From NCBI GenBank assembly GCA_963775805.1, contig CAVZKG010000004.1:124001-188000 (forward strand): a stretch of 64,000 nt of DNA, in the 5' to 3' direction. Made by a program: the position numbers and the translations under genes. Under the pieces are notes generated by a model that had not been told where the DNA came from, did no database searches, and saw nothing but the letters and a program-made list of their open reading frames with translations. Source of the stretch: JAFAMB01 sp963775805 (GTDB lineage: Bacteria; Verrucomicrobiota; Verrucomicrobiia; Chthoniobacterales; JAFAMB01). Positions 10,001 through 17,706 of this stretch are shown here, one piece after another; the first letter of the stretch is position 1, and each line of letters begins with the position of its first letter.

Positions 10001-10899
10001 GGGAGAACTCCCCCTCGGATCAGTGAAGATTTTCCTGAGCCGCTCGGACCCAGGACAAGAACAAACGGTTTTCTTCCAATTGCCTGTTCGTTGAGAGCGT
10101 CAACAACTGCGCCGATTGCTTTCGTTCGCCCATGGAAAACTGGCGCATGCTCAAAATCGAAAAATTGGAGTCCGCGGAACGGGTCGAAATCCCACGACCT
10201 TCCGCTCGCCGGAGTCTTGCGAGGAACAATCTCGTTCTCAACCTGTCTCTTAAGGAAAAGGCGGAAGTGCTCTCGAAAAAGAGACTCAAATTCTTGTAAA
10301 TCCGAATAATCGCTCCGAGCCTCTGCGAATCCGGGCTTCCCTTCCCATGTCAAAAAAAAATCCTGAACGGCATCCCATTCTTTGAAGAAGGTTTCTCGTT
10401 CTTCCCGCGGTTGCACCGGAGCTGTCGGCGTCGATCGATTGCGATAAACGTGCAGTTCTGGGAACCCCGGCGTGCGGACAAGCTGATCCAGCACCCAAGC
10501 AATCTCATATTCGTTGGGCGTTTTCGGCGTAGTCCCATCCGGCATGATGAACGCCGGAGACAATTTAGTGCCCAGCTTGGACCAGAGTATCGAAATAACT
10601 AGATCGTATGATCCTGTGTTCGGAATCTGTTCATGGTAGTCCTTGTCGAGGTTCGAGTTTTGATACTCCCAAAAACAGGGTCGAAGCCACGTTCGGCCTT
10701 CGTCCGATCCGTTTGTATTTTGTACGGGAACCTTGTCCGAGGGGTTAACTTTCCGAAGCCAATTCGAGTAGTTAACGGTAACTGGCACCCCGCATTCAGC
10801 CGCAATCGAGCGAATGACTCGCTCAACCAGGCTGCGCTCCTTTTGAACGTCCTCCGGAGAAGAAACAAAGATGTCGATCGTTCTCACCTTTAGCGGCAT
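7027..10899 (-). CDS. DUF4062-nSTAND1 NTPase with membrane anchor and long repeat coiled coil
   Basis: 1290 residues. The N-terminus (6-220) is a DUF4062-type effector-like domain (DIFVSSPEDVQKERSLVERV, then LVISILWSKLGTKL). Residues 240-600 are an nSTAND1 NTPase with Walker A GPSGSGKSS (284-292) and a Walker B-like LAIFVDQLEDLF (420-431). A single membrane segment lies at about 748-768 after a basic stretch. Residues 816-1235 are fifteen consecutive 28-residue repeats of the form QRSxLExQLKxAQxKLxQxQ, without indels, followed by a Pro/Thr-rich tail. STAND proteins are signal-transducing switches whose C-terminal half senses the cue. In known relatives that part is often WD40; here it is the coil. 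The coil probably lies outside the inner membrane, which is inference. First gene of an operon with the OmpA fusion gene. Confidence 0.88.
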   Translation of the reverse strand: MPLKVRTIDIFVSSPEDVQKERSLVERVIRSIAAECGVPVTVNYSNWLRKVNPSDKVPVQNTNGSDEGRTWLRPCFWEYQNSNLDKDYHEQIPNTGSYDLVISILWSKLGTKLSPAFIMPDGTTPKTPNEYEIAWVLDQLVRTPGFPELHVYRNRSTPTAPVQPREERETFFKEWDAVQDFFLTWEGKPGFAEARSDYSDLQEFESLFREHFRLFLKRQVENEIVPRKTPASGRSWDFDPFRGLQFFDFEHAPVFHGRTKAIGAVVDALNEQAIGRKPFVLVLGPSGSGKSSLIRGGVLPLLGELATVMGEGPWRRAIARPGSATDPFVALAAALLSDKALPELQQGKSEEALQTLAAELKDHPGALAARIGEILDQISTEELNSLIIREKELSPATGRIESVELARHRRLRRAKPKAQLAIFVDQLEDLFSGNYPEKTQQDFISAISALVHSQRVHVLAALRSEYYSSYQQFPELIALTNPSGRFDLQAPTRDEYGRMIRSPAQAAGLRFETEPKTGQSLDDKLVDTALASADSLPLLEYLLSQLYARQTVRKDGLLRWADYQDLDGFAGALSNHAERVFNSLSIEAQQTFDFVMRRLVFLDHDGRAGCRLVPYRDLISSRELDSHLQTGAQAFVDAMVSEGLFRTEADHKQDLMIQVAHPALLRNWPRVQEWLNADQEFVRMRDRVDGCMKLWLKNGKRTHDLLTPGLSLADGETLLNHFHASLSAAQIEYIEKSITDQKRSRRTTYGVLVAVLVALACVATIAAVQRLTSDGKRAIILEYGNLERKIAELAHNGHGSDQEQLSQKEGEKVSSQRSALEAQIKTLQDKLKEIERGANLATSQRSASEAELKTSQEKLQQAQAASGVAASQIAALQTQLKEAQDKFQQNQQTAETAASQLTIVNAQLKDAQEKLKQSQLRAEAATTQRSVVEAQLKETQSKLEQSQQASDAVTAQRSSLETQLKEVQDKLEEAQRTPDQSKSLQTNLEAQLKQVEQQLQQSQQAAESVSAQRSLLEAQLKQAQDRLQVSQQAAEQMANQRGDIQVQLKQAQDNLQSAQAAAESAVAQRSSLESQLKQAQEKMAQNQQAADAATSKLASVDAQLKEAQDKLVQAQQTVDTTATQRSGLEAQLKDARSKLQQSQQVSAAAAAQRSDFEAQLKQVQEKLESAVQNASQAIARTSALEAQLAKSEANARTARQQADEVTSGRDLLEAKLKEAENKAELAQKIADLVAAQVHPTSNGTTTADPQNKEPAATGRSGISLPLDAGQNPGAKTSTQPLSSPAEPPNQ
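7195..8454 (-). repeat. 15 x 84-bp in-frame tandem repeat (coiled-coil region)
   Basis: Codons 816-1235 of the STAND protein break exactly into fifteen 84-bp units, each 28 residues or four heptads. Each begins with QRS or a variant and carries the core LEAQLKxAQ. Units have diverged in DNA but not in length. Confidence 0.85.
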
Positions 10900-10950
10900 C
10901 TATTCCGCCATGCTGCTAGAACGGATTCCAGCGGGCTTTCTTTAACTGTT

Positions 10951-10979
10951 ATTATAATTCTTTCTGCTTTCTCGACGAT
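10951..10979 (-). promoter_or_regulatory. Weak candidate promoter for the STAND operon
   Basis: On the minus strand TATAAT lies at 10956-10951, about 50 bp before the STAND start codon. No good -35 is placed 16-18 bp upstream; TTGATC is 20 bp away. The rest of 10900-11402 shows no gene and no clear structure. Confidence 0.25.
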
Positions 10980-11402
10980 CAAGGTTACGCCTCGGGCAGC
11001 AAATTATTAACAGTCGGACCCTGGATTGGATACTGAACAGCTCTTGGACCGTTACGTTGTCGTAGTGATGTAATTGAGGCAGTATCTGGATCTCCATTCC
11101 AAGTCGAGTCGAAAAGATTGAAATGAGGTGGGGACGTCGGTCTCTAATCCCTGCCTATCCTCAGAGATGACCGTCGCCGGTTAAACCGAACGCCACACAA
11201 CCGAATACCCGGTTCGCGCCGCCAGCGAGAAGCAAGACAAAAAAGTGTCCAGCGGCGATCAATCGCGTCGTTTGCTAACGGACTCTGCGCATCAGCGGGT
11301 AATTCCGTCCCAAAAACGGATCGCATTGCGTAGACTGGTAAAAATAGTGCGATATCGATTATCGAGATAATTCTAAAGTAATCGGCATTGCCTGAGGTTT
11401 CT

Positions 11403-12833
11403 TTAGATCAAATTCGCTAGCGTTTTAATTGCCACATCAAATTTTGGTGACCATGGCGCGCCGCAGCTGATCCGGAAACAGTTCTGATAACGCCGCCCCG
11501 TGGCAGAAAAAATGCACCCGGGAGCGATCGAAATTTGATGTCGATTCATTGCTCGACGGGCGAGGTCGGTGGTGTCTACGGAAGGCGGCAGTTCGATCCA
11601 GATCACAAAACCACCTTGTGGCCTGGAAATGCGGCTTTCCTTTGGAAAGTACTCCGTGATCGCCTGACTGCATTTCTGAAGCTGATCTGCCAAACAGCCG
11701 CGCATCGTTCGCAAGTGCGCGTCGTAGGCGCCATGCTCCAGGAACTCACTCACAGCCAATTGTGTAATCGTCGGACTTGTGAAGGTCTGATTTGTTTTGA
11801 GCTGGAGAATCTTGGCCCTGAATCGTCCCGGAGCAACCCACCCGATCCGCAGTCCCGGCGCAAGCGTTTTTGAAATTGAACCGCAGAGCAACACAAGCCC
11901 TTTTTTGTCAAAGCTTTTGGCCGTCGATGGCCGACGATCTCCCGGACGGCAGAGGTCACCATAGATATCGTCTTCGATCAAGGGGATTTCATGCCGCGCG
12001 AGCAGGTCGACAATCGCCGCCTTCCGTTCGGCGCTGAGCGTGCAGCCAAGCGGATTGCTGAAGTTTGTGACGAGAAGACAAGCACCGACACCTGAAATAG
12101 TTCGAATCGAACGTTCCATATCTTCCGGTGAAACTCCGTTTTTGGGATCGGTCGGTAGCTCGACTACCCGGAGACCGAGATGCTCAACAATCTCCAGTAT
12201 TCCGTAGTAGCCGGGCGATTCGACCATTACGGCTGATCCGGGCGCGCAGACTGCCTTCAGACACAATGCGAGAGCTTCTGACGCACCGTTCGTGACGATA
12301 AAATCTTCCGCGGTCAAGAATGCTCCGGTTTCGCCCGAACGACGGGCGAGCTGCTTGCGCAGCTTTTGGTGCCCGGCCGGCTCGGTGTAATTCACCACCT
12401 CGGATTTGGCGCTTCGTGCCAGCGACGCAATCATCCGGCTGAGTTTTGTTGTCGGCAAAATCTGAGAGGATGGAACCGCAATGCCGAAAGGGATGACATC
12501 CGGCGAATTACCTAAGCGGAACGATTCAAATCGAAGTCGTCCAACTGAGATGACTGAAGCCTGCAGGCGTAATGCCTTCGTGCGCGGCTCCGAAAACTGG
12601 ATTCTCTGTTTCACGTAGTAACCGCTTCGAGGTCTAGCCTCGATCAACAGGCGGTTTTCGAGAATCCGGAGGGCATGGAGCACCGTCTCGACACTCAGAG
12701 TATGTGTTTTGCAAAGGTCCCGAACAGAGGGGAGCCGTTCGCCAGGTCGATAAACTTGTCCGTCGATTTGCGTCTGGATCGAATCGGCGAGTTGCAGATA
12801 GATCGACGAACTGTTCTGGTCCGTTATTTGAAT
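11403..12833 (-). CDS. MocR/PdxR-type GntR regulator with aminotransferase domain
   Basis: A GntR winged-helix domain is fused to a class I aminotransferase-fold domain. The HTH reads SSIYLQLADSIQ, then PGERLPSVRDLCK and SVETVLHALRIL. The PLP fold shows TNGASEALALCL, TNFSNPLGCTLS, EDDIYGDL and the lysine motif GSISKTLAPGLRIGW. MocR proteins are PLP-responsive regulators, often of the divergent gene; here that is a DMT exporter. The first canonical start in frame is a GTG at 12683, inside the recognition helix, while HTH homology continues about 45 codons upstream in the open frame with no ATG, GTG or TTG. I extend to an ATT at 12833 as a possible non-canonical start; it has no clear Shine-Dalgarno. 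The gene could instead be 5'-damaged. Confidence 0.8.
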   Translation of the reverse strand: MQITDQNSSSIYLQLADSIQTQIDGQVYRPGERLPSVRDLCKTHTLSVETVLHALRILENRLLIEARPRSGYYVKQRIQFSEPRTKALRLQASVISVGRLRFESFRLGNSPDVIPFGIAVPSSQILPTTKLSRMIASLARSAKSEVVNYTEPAGHQKLRKQLARRSGETGAFLTAEDFIVTNGASEALALCLKAVCAPGSAVMVESPGYYGILEIVEHLGLRVVELPTDPKNGVSPEDMERSIRTISGVGACLLVTNFSNPLGCTLSAERKAAIVDLLARHEIPLIEDDIYGDLCRPGDRRPSTAKSFDKKGLVLLCGSISKTLAPGLRIGWVAPGRFRAKILQLKTNQTFTSPTITQLAVSEFLEHGAYDAHLRTMRGCLADQLQKCSQAITEYFPKESRISRPQGGFVIWIELPPSVDTTDLARRAMNRHQISIAPGCIFSATGRRYQNCFRISCGAPWSPKFDVAIKTLANLI

Positions 12834-12853
12834 AACTGTATCTGTTCTGGTTC

Positions 12854-13807
12854 TTGATTCTAAGTCAAGCTGCTTGTGTGAGTCGTTTACCTGTTTGTGT
12901 GCCAGACGTGCCCGCCACCCGGTCGGCCAGTTCTCCTGTAAGTTGGGGGGCCTGGTTCAACACGATTCTGGGCGTCCTCTGTTTTAGTGGCACGTTCCCT
13001 GCCACGCGACTGGCCCTGGAGTCATTCGATTCGATGACAATCGCGTTTGCGCGGGGAACCGGTGCGGGATTTGTTGCGGTTTCGTACCTTTTACTCAGCC
13101 GCTCTGCTCTTCCAAAAAGGGCCCAGATCTTTCGGCTGTTTGGCGCGTCCGTTGGAATGGTCCTGATTTTTCCGACGGCGATTTCGATCGCGCTGAATTC
13201 TATTCCGGCCACGCATGCCTCCGTTCTCGCTTCTGTTCTCCCATTGATGACAGCACTGTTTGGCGTTGTGCGTGGGAAGGAGAGAGCGCCGATCGAATTC
13301 TGGATCTCAGCAGCGCTTGGCACGATTCTGATCGCGCTGTTTTGCGGGTATCGCTCCCGATTTTCCGGCATTTCCTCGGCTGACTTCCTGCTGCTGGGTG
13401 GATTTGTCGCCTGTTCTTACGGGTATGCGGAAGGGGGATTATTGGCTCGAGATCTGGGCGGTTGGAAGGTGATTTGCTGGATTCTCGCATTGATGCTTCC
13501 GCTCGAAGTAGCTGGATTGTGGGTTCAACTTGCACGCCACGGATCATGGGCGGCTTCAACGACGCCTCGTGCCTGGACCGGATTGATCTACGTCACATCG
13601 ATCAGCCAGTTGATCGGATTCTACTTTTATTACAAAGGCCTGGCATTGGGTGGTGTTGCCAGGATGAGCCAGGTGCAGCTGCTTATGCCTTTTGCAGCCA
13701 TATATGCCGCACACTTGATCTTGGGTGAACCGATCGATCTCTCGGTGGTCGTCGGGGTTGCTGCAATAACCCTAGTCGTGATCGCCGGCAAACGGGCTCT
13801 GGCGTAG
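12854..13807 (+). CDS. DMT/EamA-family membrane transporter
   Basis: About 317 residues with some ten hydrophobic segments in the two-fold EamA arrangement (WFNTILGVLCFSGTFPATRL near 33-52, second half from SADFLLLGGFVACSYGYAEG). DMT proteins export metabolites such as amino acids or purines. The substrate is not readable from sequence. The frame opens with a TTG at 12854; several GTGs follow, and translation may begin nearer the first membrane segment. It is divergent from, and its 5' end nearly abuts, the MocR-type regulator, a common regulator/exporter pairing. Confidence 0.8.
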   Translation: MILSQAACVSRLPVCVPDVPATRSASSPVSWGAWFNTILGVLCFSGTFPATRLALESFDSMTIAFARGTGAGFVAVSYLLLSRSALPKRAQIFRLFGASVGMVLIFPTAISIALNSIPATHASVLASVLPLMTALFGVVRGKERAPIEFWISAALGTILIALFCGYRSRFSGISSADFLLLGGFVACSYGYAEGGLLARDLGGWKVICWILALMLPLEVAGLWVQLARHGSWAASTTPRAWTGLIYVTSISQLIGFYFYYKGLALGGVARMSQVQLLMPFAAIYAAHLILGEPIDLSVVVGVAAITLVVIAGKRALA

Positions 13808-14608
13808 CCCGCCAACTCCAGATCTCGCAAAGGATCTAGAAAACGCATTAGACGTATAAGTCGTATAAGTCGTATAAGACCTATCCCACCGACCTTCCCT
13901 AATTCGATAGGCAGATAGTTTCGATCGCCGAAAACTCATGTTGCTTTCCGCAAACAATTTCTTTTCGTGTTCTTCATTCGTGAACGCCTGCACGACTCGT
14001 ATGCCGCCGAAATTATCCTCGACGCGTGCATTGTAGTCCGCAATGTCGCTGTACATTTTCCGGATCGCTTTTGCCATGCGTTGGTTGCAGACGATCGCGA
14101 GCCAGATTAGAACGGGCATCGCGATAAATGTTAGTATCGCCAGCTTCCAATGCACAAAGAGCATGATCAGGAAGCTGCCGGCGAGCGTCATTGCGGCAAT
14201 GAACAGGTCTTCCGGGCCGTGATGAGCCATTTCCCCAATATCATAAAGATCAGTGGAGAGCCGTGACATGAGGTGACCTGTCTTCGTGTTATCAAAGAAC
14301 CGGAACGAAAGCTTTTGAACGTGATCGAAAAGTTGCCGCCGCATATCGGTTTCGATATTGATTCCGAGCATATGTCCCCAGTAGTTGACGACGAACTGAA
14401 GGACACCGGTGATAGAGCAAACGGCGAGCATCACAACGCAAGCGCCCAGAAAGAGCGACCAGTTTTTTCCTGGCAACAGTTTGTCCACAACGAAACTGAC
14501 AAAAAGGGGAAATCCCAATTCCAGAATGGCCGAGCCGACCGCGCAGGAGAAATCAAGCACGAAGAGTCGTTTGTACGGGCGATAATAAGAAAAAAAGCGC
14601 TGCAACAT
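13772..14608 (-). pseudogene. Truncated ABC exporter (first transmembrane half only)
   Basis: The frame begins MLQRFFSYYRPYKRLFVLDF and matches the transmembrane domain of a homodimeric ABC exporter through DNTKTGHLMSRLSTDLYDIG and NFGGIRVVQAFTNEEHEKKL up to KLSAYRI (near 13895). After that the homology stops. The last membrane helices and the whole ATPase domain are missing, and the frame runs into the 9-bp repeat cluster at 13851-13882 and then antisense to the DMT gene. The truncation point lies within about 15 bp of the repeat. An upstream in-frame TTG at 14632 is also possible. Not functional as a transporter. Confidence 0.75.
13851..13882 (-). repeat. 9-bp tandem repeat cluster (unit CGACTTATA on minus strand)
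   Basis: Three contiguous 9-bp units plus a partial one (on the plus strand ACGTATAAG, TCGTATAAG, TCGTATAAG, then ACC). The same unit recurs near 17651 and 30309. It sits exactly at the broken end of the ABC exporter remnant. Confidence 0.7.
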
Positions 14609-14619
14609 GAGTGCAGCGC
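14590..14619 (-). terminator. Intrinsic terminator-like hairpin over the ABC remnant start
   Basis: On the minus strand GCGCTGCA (14619-14612), a 7-nt loop holding the ATG at 14608, TGCAGCGC (14604-14597) and then seven T (14596-14590). This is the form of a rho-independent terminator placed across the first codons of the ABC remnant, downstream of tetR. Confidence 0.5.
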
Positions 14620-14659
14620 CAAGATCTTGCAAACGCGTGCGATTGCAAGATCTTGGCGC
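14616..14659. repeat. Perfect 17-bp inverted repeat
   Basis: GCGCCAAGATCTTGCAA (14616-14632) is repeated in perfect inverse orientation at 14643-14659, with a 10-nt loop. It overlaps the terminator-like hairpin by 4 nt, so the two structures compete at their boundary. It lies between tetR and the ABC remnant. Confidence 0.75.
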
Positions 14660-14753
14660 ACCTGCATCCGGTTCTCGCCTTTCTCAACCACAATCCGGCC
14701 ACCGACAACCTACTTCTCCGCCCACCGACACTGACACTGACAACATCCGAGAC

Positions 14754-15338
14754 TTATTTGACCGGTCGCGATCCCAAAATGAGGATGTCTACCAATTTCC
14801 TCGCACTTTGCTGCCACTCCGGAGTCGTTGCTATGTTGGCGACGCCGACTAGCGCCCGAAGCAGATCGATTGCATCAAGGTCTTCTCGTATGTCACCGCT
14901 TTTGATCGCTCGTTTGACCAGAGCGCGAACGACCTCCCAGATTTGGGCGTAAGAAGCTTCAAAGAGCTTTTTAGGATCGCCAACTAACGCATTAAGCGCG
15001 GGCGCTATGATTTGCTTCTCAGCGATATAGTCGACGAACAACATCATCCAGGCTCGTAATGCTTCGACTGGAGGTAAGGTTTCTGCGAATTCCTGCCCTG
15101 CTTTGGCCAGTTTTTCTGTTCCGGCCTGATACACCGCCTTTAAAAGTTCCTCCCGCGAAGGAAAATGGCGATAAAGAGTCCCAGGCCCAACAGCGGCCTG
15201 TTTTGCGATGTCGTCGAGGCTGGCATTAGCCCCTGATTGAGTAAACGCTTCTCGCGCTGCAGCCAGAATGCGCTCGCGGTTTTGCTGTGCGTCGGACCGC
15301 TGTTTTCGCTCGGTAGATTGTGAACGCTTCGCAGGCAT
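14754..15338 (-). CDS. TetR/AcrR-family transcriptional regulator
   Basis: 194 residues. The N-terminal HTH is typical (NRERILAAAREAFTQSGANA, then LDDIAKQAAVGPGTLYRHFP at about 41-60) and is followed by an all-helical ligand domain. TetR repressors bind palindromes near their own promoter and release DNA on binding a small molecule. Two matching palindromes lie upstream at 15355-15373 and 15385-15399, between this gene and the divergent SDR gene at 15470, so control of both genes is likely. Downstream is the ABC exporter remnant. Confidence 0.9.
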   Translation of the reverse strand: MPAKRSQSTERKQRSDAQQNRERILAAAREAFTQSGANASLDDIAKQAAVGPGTLYRHFPSREELLKAVYQAGTEKLAKAGQEFAETLPPVEALRAWMMLFVDYIAEKQIIAPALNALVGDPKKLFEASYAQIWEVVRALVKRAIKSGDIREDLDAIDLLRALVGVANIATTPEWQQSARKLVDILILGSRPVK

Positions 15339-15354
15339 ATTGAAAATTCTTGCA

Positions 15355-15399
15355 AACGGAGACAGTCTCCGTTAAAGATATAATCGGAGATTGGCTCCG
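15355..15399. promoter_or_regulatory. Twin TetR-type operators with embedded -10 box
   Basis: The first operator is a perfect palindrome AACGGAGACAGTCTCCGTT (15355-15373). A second near-perfect copy of its 15-bp core, CGGAGATTGGCTCCG, is at 15385-15399. Centres are 28 bp apart. A TATAAT at 15379-15384 lies between them, reading toward the SDR gene. Bound TetR would block that promoter. Confidence 0.65.
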
Positions 15400-15469
15400 C
15401 TTTAGCAGATTCTTTGAGTTTGCGCAAGGTTGGGAGCCAAGAGAAAACTATTAAAAAAGAGAAATAACC

Positions 15470-16363
15470 ATGCATGTTTTTGTAACCGGAGCCACCGGAT
15501 TTGTAGGAACCCATGTCATTAGAGAGCTGATCGCCAGGGGACATAGCGTGCTGGGCTTGGCCCGTTCAGAGGCCAGTGCTCAAGCACTCGCCGCGGTTGG
15601 AGCCGATACGCAGCCGGGAGCTTTGGAAGATATCGAAAGCTTAAAGAGCGGCGCTGCTGCTTCGGATGCGGTCATTCACTTGGGATTCATCCATGATTTT
15701 TCCAACTTCGTGGAAAATTGCAAAATCGACAAACTTGCGATTGAGACCTTGGGCTCTGCACTCGCCGGATCTGATCGGCCCCTGATAGTGACGTCAGGGA
15801 CGGCAGGATTGGCTGCTCCTGGCAAGCTTGCGACTGAAGATACTGTCATACCACCTGATTTCCCATTCCCGCGCGTTTCGGAACAAACAGCTCTTGGACT
15901 TCTTTCGAAGGGCGTTCACGCTTCGGTGATGCGCCTTCCACAAGTGCACGATACCCGCAAGCAAGGACTCGTCACCTATGCAATCGCGGTAGCGCGTGAC
16001 AAAGGTGTGTCCGCATATGTCGGCGATGGAATGAACCGTTGGGCAGCGGCCCATGTTAGCGATGTTGCGCGTCTTTACAGGCTCGCGCTGGAGAACCATG
16101 AAGCAGGTGCTAAATACCACGCGGTTGCCGAAGAAGGCGTACGGATGAGAGATGTTGCTGAAACAATTGGCCGAGGTTTGAAAGTACCAGTTGTTTCCTT
16201 AACTCCGGAAGAAGCTGCAGCGCACTTTGGATGGTTGGCCATTTTCGCCACCCACGACCTTATGGCCTCAAGCGCCATAACAAGGAAAAGATTTGGATGG
16301 AATCCGACCGGGCCGGGGCTAATCGCTGATTTGGAACAGATGGATTACTCCCGACGTGTGTGA
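15470..16363 (+). CDS. Atypical SDR-family NAD(P)-dependent epimerase/reductase
   Basis: 297 residues. The N-terminal Rossmann motif is GATGFVGTHVIREL (7-20). RLPQVHDTRKQGLVTYAI and WAAAHVSDVARLYRLALE are typical of extended/atypical SDRs. The usual YxxxK catalytic pair is not evident at SEQTALGLLSKG, as is common in this subgroup, so the reaction cannot be assigned. It is the likely target of the divergent TetR regulator. An inverted repeat 58 bp after the stop may end the transcript. Confidence 0.82.
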   Translation: MHVFVTGATGFVGTHVIRELIARGHSVLGLARSEASAQALAAVGADTQPGALEDIESLKSGAAASDAVIHLGFIHDFSNFVENCKIDKLAIETLGSALAGSDRPLIVTSGTAGLAAPGKLATEDTVIPPDFPFPRVSEQTALGLLSKGVHASVMRLPQVHDTRKQGLVTYAIAVARDKGVSAYVGDGMNRWAAAHVSDVARLYRLALENHEAGAKYHAVAEEGVRMRDVAETIGRGLKVPVVSLTPEEAAAHFGWLAIFATHDLMASSAITRKRFGWNPTGPGLIADLEQMDYSRRV

Positions 16364-16420
16364 AGCGTCCGTCATGCGCCGGTTTGTTGCGAAAATTTGC
16401 AGCAGCGACGCAACATCAGT

Positions 16421-16450
16421 CTCGGATCTGGCCCACTAGCTAGATCCGAG
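16421..16450 (+). terminator. Inverted repeat downstream of the SDR gene
   Basis: CTCGGATCT (16421-16429) pairs perfectly with AGATCCGAG (16442-16450) around a 12-nt loop. There is no T-run, so a factor-independent terminator is only a possibility. Confidence 0.35.
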
Positions 16451-16603
16451 GATTCGTCGCCCGCTATCATGGGCGTTCGAGAGCCATAAGCTACATATTC
16501 TTGACTTTAAAGGTCGGGGAGACGTCTGTTTCCGCAATAGCAAGCACGGCGGCGCTTTCTCGCTTCGCCTGTACCTGAAGCGAATAAAAAACTCCGGTCA
16601 TTT

Positions 16604-17632
16604 ATGAACGAAATAATTCACGCTTACGCGGCTTCAGCCAAGGGAGAGAAACTGAAGCCATTCGAATTCAACCCAGGCCCATTGCGCGACGAGCAAGTGG
16701 AAATCGCGGTGGAATATTGCGGTGTTTGCCACTCGGATCTTTCGATGTACCAGAACGAATGGGGGTTTACTGACTATCCATTTGTTCCCGGACACGAAGT
16801 GGTCGGAAAAATCGTGGCAATCGGTGATCATGTCACCTCGCATAAGCTGGGACAACGGGTCGGTCTCGGATGGTTTTCCGGCAGTTGCATGGCTTGTAGC
16901 CAATGCCTTTCCGGCGATCATAATCTTTGTTCCAATGCCGCGCGTAGCGAACAGACCATTGTTCATCGCCATGGCGGTTTTGCAGACCGGGTCCGCTGTC
17001 ACTGGGTCTGGGCCGCACCGCTGCCCGACGGAGTCGACTTCTCGAAGGCGGGTCCGTTGTTTTGTGGTGGCGTGACAGTGTTCAACCCGATCGTGCAGTT
17101 CGATGTCAAACCGACGGACCGTGTCGGCGTGATCGGTATTGGAGGGCTGGGGCACATGGCCCTGGCGTTTCTGAACAAATGGGGCTGTGAAGTGACGGCG
17201 TTTACATCGAGTGATTCCAAGCGGGAAGAAGCACTCAAACTCGGCGCGCACAAGATTGTTAATTCGCGAGATCCGGCGCAGCTCAAATCGATCTCCGGTT
17301 CGCTAAATTTCATCCTTTCGACGGTAAATGCTACGCTTGATTGGCAAGGGTATATCGATGCGCTCGCGCCGAAAGGACGGCTGCACACGGTGGGAGCAAT
17401 TGCCGAGCCGGTTAGCCTGGGGGTATTCCCGATGCTTTCCGGCCAGAAAAGTTTTTCCGGTTCCCCGCTCGGAAGCCCTTCGACCCTCGCGAAAATGCTT
17501 GAATTTTGCGCTCGGCACGAGATCTCACCTGTCACAGAAAGCTTCAAGATGTCCGAGGTGAACGAGGCGTTTGAGCATCTGGAAGCCGGCAAAGCGCGAT
17601 ACCGCATCGTCTTGACGAACGATATCAGTTAA
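16604..17632 (+). CDS. Zinc-dependent alcohol dehydrogenase (CAD/YahK-like)
   Basis: 342 residues of the medium-chain dehydrogenase family. Catalytic zinc ligands are in CGVCHSD (about 39-45) and GHEVVG; the structural zinc site is CMACSQCLSGDHNLC. The NAD(P)-binding loop is GIGGLGHMALAF. This subgroup usually reduces aldehydes with NADPH. The first half ends in HGGFADRVR and the C-terminus in VNEAFEHLEAGKARYRIVL, so the protein is complete. It is followed 74 bp later by a second MDR gene, with a 9-bp repeat cluster between them. Confidence 0.9.
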   Translation: MNEIIHAYAASAKGEKLKPFEFNPGPLRDEQVEIAVEYCGVCHSDLSMYQNEWGFTDYPFVPGHEVVGKIVAIGDHVTSHKLGQRVGLGWFSGSCMACSQCLSGDHNLCSNAARSEQTIVHRHGGFADRVRCHWVWAAPLPDGVDFSKAGPLFCGGVTVFNPIVQFDVKPTDRVGVIGIGGLGHMALAFLNKWGCEVTAFTSSDSKREEALKLGAHKIVNSRDPAQLKSISGSLNFILSTVNATLDWQGYIDALAPKGRLHTVGAIAEPVSLGVFPMLSGQKSFSGSPLGSPSTLAKMLEFCARHEISPVTESFKMSEVNEAFEHLEAGKARYRIVLTNDIS

Positions 17633-17650
17633 CGGTTTTGCGGTCGGCTG

Positions 17651-17690
17651 CGACCTCTACGACTTATACGACATATAGGTCATATAAGAT
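17651..17690 (+). repeat. 9-bp tandem repeat cluster (unit CGACNTATA)
   Basis: Four degenerate units: CGACCTCTA, CGACTTATA, CGACATATA and GGTCATATA, followed by AGA. Same family as the clusters at 13851 and 30309. It lies between the two alcohol dehydrogenase genes. Confidence 0.65.
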
Positions 17691-17706
17691 TTGTTTTCGA
17701 AACCAG

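Noticed and set aside
17638..17706. Upstream extension of the second alcohol dehydrogenase
   Set aside because: It translates the 9-bp repeat cluster; family homology begins at the ATG at 17707.
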